Source of the DNA: Tanytarsus gracilentus
Lineage: Eukaryota > Arthropoda > Insecta > Diptera > Chironomidae
Length of the DNA stretch: 64,000 nt
Assembly: GCA_038502055.1 (NCBI GenBank)
Contig: JAXRKN010000027.1
Span: forward strand, 310,001-374,000
Direction of reading: 5' to 3'
A program made the position numbers and the translations under genes. Below are positions 58,801-64,000 of this stretch, piece by piece. Under the pieces are notes generated by a model. The model saw only the letters and a program-made list of their open reading frames with translations, did no database searches and had not been told where the DNA came from. Each line of letters begins with the position of its first letter. Position 1 is the stretch's first letter.

Positions 58801-61800
58801 AACTTGACCCGAAAAATGTTTTTGAATTTTTATCTAAAATTTATTATAAAATCTTTCCATCAATCTTCTGTTCATCAAAAGCCTCCCAAAAGCTCATCGA
58901 GCCCGAGAAAAATGATTGAAATCTTTTTTCGTTCATCCTTTTGGGACTTTGAGGCTGGATTAATAAGCGATTCGCTCAACCCAACTTCCTTATTGTTATC
59001 AAATCCTTCGAAGATTTCCGAAAACAATTTTTCATCGTTAAATCCCAATTCGGTTTGAGGGCGAGAACGCGTGGCAGTCGGGAAAAAGTTTTTATGCAAA
59101 TTTTCCCTTTCACAAAATGGAAATTTAATTTTAATTTAATTTAGGATGTCTAGAATTTTTTCATTAATTGAATAGGAAAAAAGTTTTTATTGATTTTTTT
59201 ACGATACTCAAACTTTTTGGTGTAAAAAATTAAAAAGGTTGAATTGTAATGAGGAAAAATTAATTTTTGATTGGAAAAATAATTGTAAGAAATTTTTTTA
59301 AAAAAATGAGTGACTGAAATATTTTAAATGCCAGTTTTTTGATTATTTTAATAAATAATTTTTGCGGGGGGAAATTTACTCGGGCGGCGGAAAAAATTTG
59401 AGAAACGCCCGAGCCGCCTAGAAAAAGTTGAGCCGCCCAGAGCCGCCAAGGGCCGCCTAGAGCCGCCCAGTGTTTTGAAGAGCCGCCTAGGGCCGCCTAA
59501 GCAAATTTTGGGCCGCCTGGAGATTTTAAACGACAAAACCACACACTGAAGCAATTATTTGTATCAAAAAACGTCAATGCGAAATAAAATATATATATAA
59601 GCATCACATTATAATTATTTTTTATTGGAAACGTTTCGCTTGAATTATCTAAAATTCAAGAATTAGTTTTTTCTCACGGATTTTATCCTATTAACACGAA
59701 AAAATAATCAAAAAAATCTCAACCCATGGGTAATTCTTTGAGAGAATGCAGTATTTACAAACTTTGATGGGCCATTACTCACTCAAAAATTAATCTAAAA
59801 AATGCGGTATTAATTTTTTGATTTTTATTATAAAGTCTTTAATTTAGGACCCAACACTATTTTTTTTTAATTTGTGATCTTACTGTTTTACCCAAATTAA
59901 AAAATTAACGTTAATAACAAGGTGTGGAAAAACACTACATAAATTTATAAATTACATGATTTTTAAAATTTATGTTAATTTATAAAATTTATGTAATTAA
60001 TCCTCATAGCGAACTCAGAAATATTGTCAGTTAAAAATAAGAAGAAAACTGCGGAATTTGTGAAGTTTTCTTTTGCAGTTGCAAAGCTATTGAACATTTA
60101 ATTTTAGAATTTTTGTTCCCAGCTTGCTAATTTTTTTTTTTAAGTTTTTCGGTGCAAGGGTTTGAATTCATCATGTGTTTAATGTCGAAATTTAAGAAAA
60201 ATAACTAATTTTTCTCGGATAATTTTAAGTTTAAATTTTCAACATTTTATATAAAGCTGCAATATTTTAAAAGTACGATATAAGTTGGTCGTTTGCCTAT
60301 GAGGTAATTAATTTAAATTTATGTTTGTATGGCTCCCTAAATTAGATAAATCGGACAAAAATAATAAACAAAAGAGAAATTTTTTTTTTAATTGCTTGAA
60401 ATTATTCAATAATTTTTTATCTTTTATATTATTTTTCCGAATTTTTTTTTCCGAATTAATTATATTATTTTTTTATTTGAGATTTTTTAATTTTTCATAA
60501 CTGCAGTGCCTTTAAAAACGTTAATATTTTCTTTAAAAAAATTAAATTTCATAAATTTACATAAAAAATATATTTATGTAAGTTTATGTAATTTATGTAA
60601 ATCAATGTATAACTACATAAATTCCAAAAATTTACTTATTTTTATGTAGTGCTTCCCCGTCTCTTAAAATTTTTTTGGTAATTTTTTTACTTTCATTAAA
60701 AAATTGAAGAATTCATTATAATAAGAGTAATTAATTTTATTACTCTTTGCATTAAATGTTATGCTGCAAAAAGTATAAAATCATACTATAAGGCATTCTG
60801 CATAAAAAAGTTTAATTTTTTCTATGCTGTGCATGAAAAAAATGAGACGCCTAGAAAAAAAATGAGCCGCCTAGAGCCGCCTAAGCAAATATCGGGCCGC
60901 CTAGAGCCGCCTAGGGCCGCCTAGAGTCGCCAAGGGCCGCCCAGCTTTTTTGAGGCCGCCTGAACGCAGCCCGCAGCCCGCCGCCCAAGAGAAAATCCCC
61001 TTGAATTTTTGATACCTTATTTTTAAATTTAAAAAATACGTTATAAAAAATCACATGAAAAAACATCGTCAATTTTGTAACGTAATTTATAATTTCAAAA
61101 ACAAGGTGCTAAAAAATGATTATCAAAATTTAAATTTAATTTTCATAATCTCTTCACAGATTCTCAACGAAATCGAGAACAAAGATATCACCATCACCCC
61201 CATCAACAAGCAAAATTTGAATCTCAAAAAGCGAAAAGCGAGTGATTCAATTATTATCACGGGCAACACTCAAATTTTGCCACCCGCACCCCAAGTCATC
61301 TCACCTCAATCGATTGTCTCACTGCCAATTACAATCACACGAAAAAAAGAAGAAATTCAACAAGTTCCCGAGCTGATAAACATCAAATTGGAGCCTTTCG
61401 AGGAATTATTGTCGAGCAATACACAATTGAGAAGTTCTGCGGATATCACAGTGAAGGAAATCACCGATTGGGCGAAAACTTTCAAAATTCCACAAGCGGC
61501 CGTGAACGAATTGCTTCAAATATTGAAAATAAAACGAGTGAAATTGGAAAATAGCGATTCGAGACCGCCTGAAGCGAATGTGCTGCAGCAGAGTAAGAAA
61601 AATTACTTAATTTAATTAAATATTAAGGAATTTAGCTTTTTTAGAAAATCACTTTTAAGTACCTTATTTTTGAAATTAAAAATTACGTTATGAAATTTAC
61701 TTTTTTATGTGAATTTTCATAACGTAATTTTAAATTTCAAAAATAATCAACCGGTAAAAAATTTAAATTTTTTGTAATAAATTGTAAAATTCTAATTTTT

Positions 61801-61965
61801 TAACTCTCACCAGAAACGATCGGCCTCTTCTCGAAAATCTACCAACGCATTGATTCCCTCGAGCGCAACCTCACCAACCGCATAACAGTATTGGAGCGAA
61901 AGGTTGACATGAAAGGCATCGTGCGAGTCCAAAGTGTAACGCCCGGCAATCAAACACCAAAATGA
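55876..61965 (+). CDS. Myb/SANT-like (zeste-type) DNA-binding regulator
   Basis: Five exons: join(55876..55975,56037..56128,56186..56356,61160..61592,61814..61965), 948 nt, 315 aa. Residues about 5-85 form a Myb/SANT-like DNA-binding domain of the type in regulatory protein zeste and many insect nuclear proteins: TSQQEVYLIYLMEH...FAAARI...W.ELTKLLNN.LGPKKTVEEWKNVFYNWKGQLRTRAKKL. The middle is Ser/Pro/Ile-rich with a KKRK stretch (probable nuclear signal) and the C-terminus (about 270-305) is a heptad-like helix (IYQRIDSLERNLTNRITVLERKV) suited to oligomerisation. Role inferred: sequence-specific nuclear regulator; transposase-derived MADF/Myb proteins are an alternative origin. Exons 1-3 carry the DNA-binding domain and are separated from the rest by a 4.8-kb intron. 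The Met-Asn-Met start is preceded by an in-frame-free AT-rich leader. Confidence 0.88.
57870..58125. repeat. AT-only low-complexity tract (AATTATAAATT-type)
   Basis: Irregular repetition of AATTATAAATT / TAATTAATAATT words, nearly without G or C. Simple-sequence expansion inside the long intron. Confidence 0.75.
59375..59523. repeat. GC-rich array of GCCGCC(T/C)AG units, left copy
   Basis: About ten GCCGCC words spaced mostly by CTAGAG, CTAGGG or CCAGAG in an otherwise AT-rich intron. It contains GCCGCCTAAGCAAAT followed by GGGCCGCCT, which recurs in the right copy in the same orientation. Confidence 0.85.
59919..60664. mobile_element. Putative inverted-repeat element between the GCCGCC arrays
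   Basis: The left end reads AAGGTGTGGAAAAACACTACATAAA and the right end TTTATGTAGTGCTTCCCCGTCT, imperfect inverted repeats; inside each end TTTATGTAA/TTACATAAA words recur as sub-terminal repeats. No coding frame. The exact boundaries and target duplication are not resolved. Confidence 0.45.
60841..60987. repeat. GC-rich array of GCCGCC(T/C)AG units, right copy
   Basis: Direct-oriented counterpart of 59375-59523, including GCCGCCTAAGCAAAT then GGGCCGCCTAGAG. It ends in CAGCCCGCAGCCCGCCGCCC. The two arrays bracket about 1.3 kb. Confidence 0.85.
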
Positions 61966-62047
61966 GAATCAATTCAACTTGCTGCAATCATCGAACGACC
62001 CGAAGGAACAACTAAAAAAGTTTTTAAACTCGTTCGATTCAAGGATG

Positions 62048-62113
62048 AATAAAACTTTTGTAAATTAATCTAAAAAGTGCTTGTGAATGTGAAAAAAATA
62101 TTTGAAAAATAAA
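62048..62113 (+). terminator. Polyadenylation signals of the Myb/SANT-like gene
   Basis: AATAAA at 62048-62053 and again at 62108-62113, 83 and 143 nt after the stop. Either could be used. Confidence 0.5.
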
Positions 62114-62119
62114 ATAAGC

Positions 62120-64000
62120 AATTTTTTTTGGGAATGAAATTTTTGAAAAATAAAAAATTAATTTTTGATTTTCGATTAATTTGTAAATTTATTTAACTAA
62201 TTTTCTCACCCACATCCACCATCTAATTAACATGAACACATATAATTAAGTAAATATCTCTTACAGCTCTTCATAATCTCACGTTTGCTCTTGACATTGG
62301 CAGTAGAACTTTCTAGAATTTTCCTCTTGCATAACTCATAAAATATAAATGTGAAATCGATCTAGGGAGCGGTGTTTGTTGTGGGTTCTGCGGCATTTGT
62401 GCTCAAGTTACGAAAAGATTCTTTTCCCATAAATTTTTTCCTTAATTTACGAGCTTTAAGCATGAGAGTAAACTCTTTCGCATCTTTAATGTGGATTTAT
62501 GTTATCGACCAATGAACATGCTATTTTAGGATGTTTTAGATATTCGCAATTTCGTGCTATGAAAATGTAATTTTTGGGGTTTACAGGAGAAAAATTAGGG
62601 TGCTAATGAGATCATTCAAGAAAGAGATGTGTAAAGGTGAAAATTAGATAAAAAAGAATCGAAAAAATTTTCCTACAGGTGTTTTGTATTTTTAAAAAAA
62701 AATCCGTTGGTTTTTTATTAGAAACTATTTGAAAAATTTAAATTCTTTAATTTGAAAAAACTTAAATTCTATTAATTTGAAAAATTTAAAATTTATTAAT
62801 TTAAAAACTTAAAATTTTATTAATTCGGAAAATTTAAATTTTATTAATTTTGAGAAAAATTTTCCAAATCTGAGTTTACTTTAATTTTTCTATTAATTCA
62901 AGCAATTTTTTAATCCAATTAACATACAATCGAACACAAATTAACAAAGAATTCATCACAAAAAAAAATTAATTTTCTCACTTTTCAAAACTCATCAAAA
63001 TGAAATTTAAATTTGAGTTCCGTTAATTAAATCAATCCAACTCTGTTTTCATGCCAATCACAAACATTGTAGCGAAATCTATTCACAAAATTACACAACT
63101 CACTGTTGCAAAATTCATTCAAAACTTTTCTCGCTTTTTCCATGTTCGAGCATCAATTTCCTTCGCTTTTAATTAATTGAAAATCGCTCGATGTCAATCA
63201 CAAAATTGAGGTTTGTAAGTTTTCATCGTGAGGCAAATTTGAAACGAAGAATTTTTGGGACTTCGACAATGAAAAAAATTTCCAAAGCAGCCACAAAATT
63301 TTTGAGGTTTATGAACTCAAAAATTGTGTAATTATTCTGTTTAAATTGAATTAATTAAAAATTGAATTTAAAAATTTATTTTAGATAAATCTCACTTTTT
63401 ATTTTCCCATCTCGCTGTCACAACCTACGACAATCAACCATGACGTGACTTTCACATCACTCAAAACATTTTTTCGCCTTCTCATTTTCATCCCGCAAAA
63501 AAAAGTTTCTCTTGACAAGATCAAATTTTTTTCGTGAAGAGGTCAAGTTCAAAATTTTATCTCACACCACTAAATTTTTTTCTCGGAAGGTCTTTTCATA
63601 TCAGAAGTTTTTCTTGCGAATTCAAACATTAGTAAGGAAATCTCATAATGCGATTATTTTCAATGTGGAAACAAACAATGTGAGTTTAATGGACTTGAGA
63701 GGATTAAAGTGAGGAGTTGCACTTTTGGATTTTGTCGGATGATTCTCAAGGGATAAAAAATTTGATTTATTTGCAATAAAAATTCTCAATGATTTTTATT
63801 ACTTCTGAAAACAAGGGGCAGGAAACTCAACATATAAAATTTAATATCACTAATTTTTTTTATTCACGTTGAACAAGGGAAAGAAAACTCTGCATTTAAA
63901 ACTAAATTTCGCAAATTATTCACATTGAAAAATTTTTAAATTGTAATTTTTCAATCTTGAATTTATTAAAAGTTTTTTGCCCCTTGATAATTTTGATTCC
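62120..64000. other. Right-hand end, no gene seen
   Basis: AT-rich spacer. A roughly 30-bp imperfect tandem repeat (AATTTAAAATTTATTAATTT-type) lies at 62740-62865. No coding frame of substance. Confidence 0.5.

Larger units (their letters stand above)
56357..61159 (+). other. 4.8-kb intron 3 of the Myb/SANT-like gene
   Basis: Donor GTGAGT at 56357, acceptor CACAG ending at 61159. Far larger than the other introns here (50-250 bp). It contains AT-only low-complexity DNA (57870-58125), two GCCGCC-rich arrays and a putative inverted-repeat element, listed separately. No separate gene seen; short frames at 58126-58329 and 58795-59058 are not convincing. Confidence 0.7.

Noticed and set aside
1..64000. 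tRNA or rRNA genes
   Set aside because: I looked for B-box type GGTTCGAATCC-like words and cloverleaf arms and found none that hold up; a proper tRNA search was not possible here.

Overview
The window is strongly AT-rich eukaryotic DNA. Short GT-AG introns, TATA/initiator promoters and the gene content (CPT1, a clip-type serine protease homolog, a myosuppressin-receptor-like GPCR, a zeste/Myb-SANT-like regulator) point to an insect, most likely a nematoceran fly. A cysteine module with the C-x10-C-x-C-x-C spacing of Balbiani ring 3 type proteins suggests a chironomid midge; that is inference. I assembled all gene models by hand from splice sites and reading phase; each closes exactly in frame.

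Layout. (1) 70-18430, minus strand: a cluster of giant secreted lectin-like proteins. Gene A (70-4659, 1424 aa) joins a signal peptide, a helical/coiled stretch, five DM9-like modules and two bulb-type (B-)lectin-like domains. Gene B1 (6031-13551, 2381 aa) joins a signal peptide, a BR3-like Cys module, RPERTE repeats, a huge TTTEPE-V/EC array, two C-type-lectin-like domains, about 100 PTEA repeats and six near-identical bulb-lectin domains with the QxDxNxVxY site intact. Gene B2 (15538-18430, 650 aa) is a tandem duplicate of only the 5' part of B1, ending at a nonsense codon in the TTTEPE array beside a rearrangement junction; unrelated DNA has been inserted in its intron 1 and upstream. (2) 18.5-25.3 kb: a minisatellite-bearing insertion, duplicated flank, then gene-poor AT-rich DNA. 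(3) 25311-32679, minus strand: two tandem carnitine palmitoyltransferase 1 genes, both exactly 760 aa but with different intron numbers, sharing a nearly identical 360-bp tract that looks like gene conversion. The upstream copy has lost the N-terminal malonyl-CoA-sensing residues and carries in an intron a 30-copy 18-bp minisatellite whose core fits a kappa-B site. (4) 35366-37758, plus strand: a serine protease homolog with all three catalytic residues replaced. (5) 37.8-47.7 kb: long gene-poor stretch with one dispersed repeat. (6) 47767-49153, plus: a rhodopsin-family neuropeptide receptor. (7) 49.2-55.9 kb: mostly empty, with a 67-bp MITE and a doubtful F-box-like ORF. (8) 55876-61965, plus: a 315-aa Myb/SANT-like regulator split by a 4.8-kb intron that holds GCCGCC-rich arrays and a putative inverted-repeat element.

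Functional picture: genes A, B1 and B2 share strand, a 46-nt signal-peptide first exon ending in phase 1, and the same TATA-to-CCAGTT core promoter geometry. They look like a locally evolved set of secreted, probably glycosylated carbohydrate-binding proteins (mucus, silk, saliva, gut lining or immunity). The other genes are independent neighbours. No tRNA, rRNA or CRISPR array was seen.
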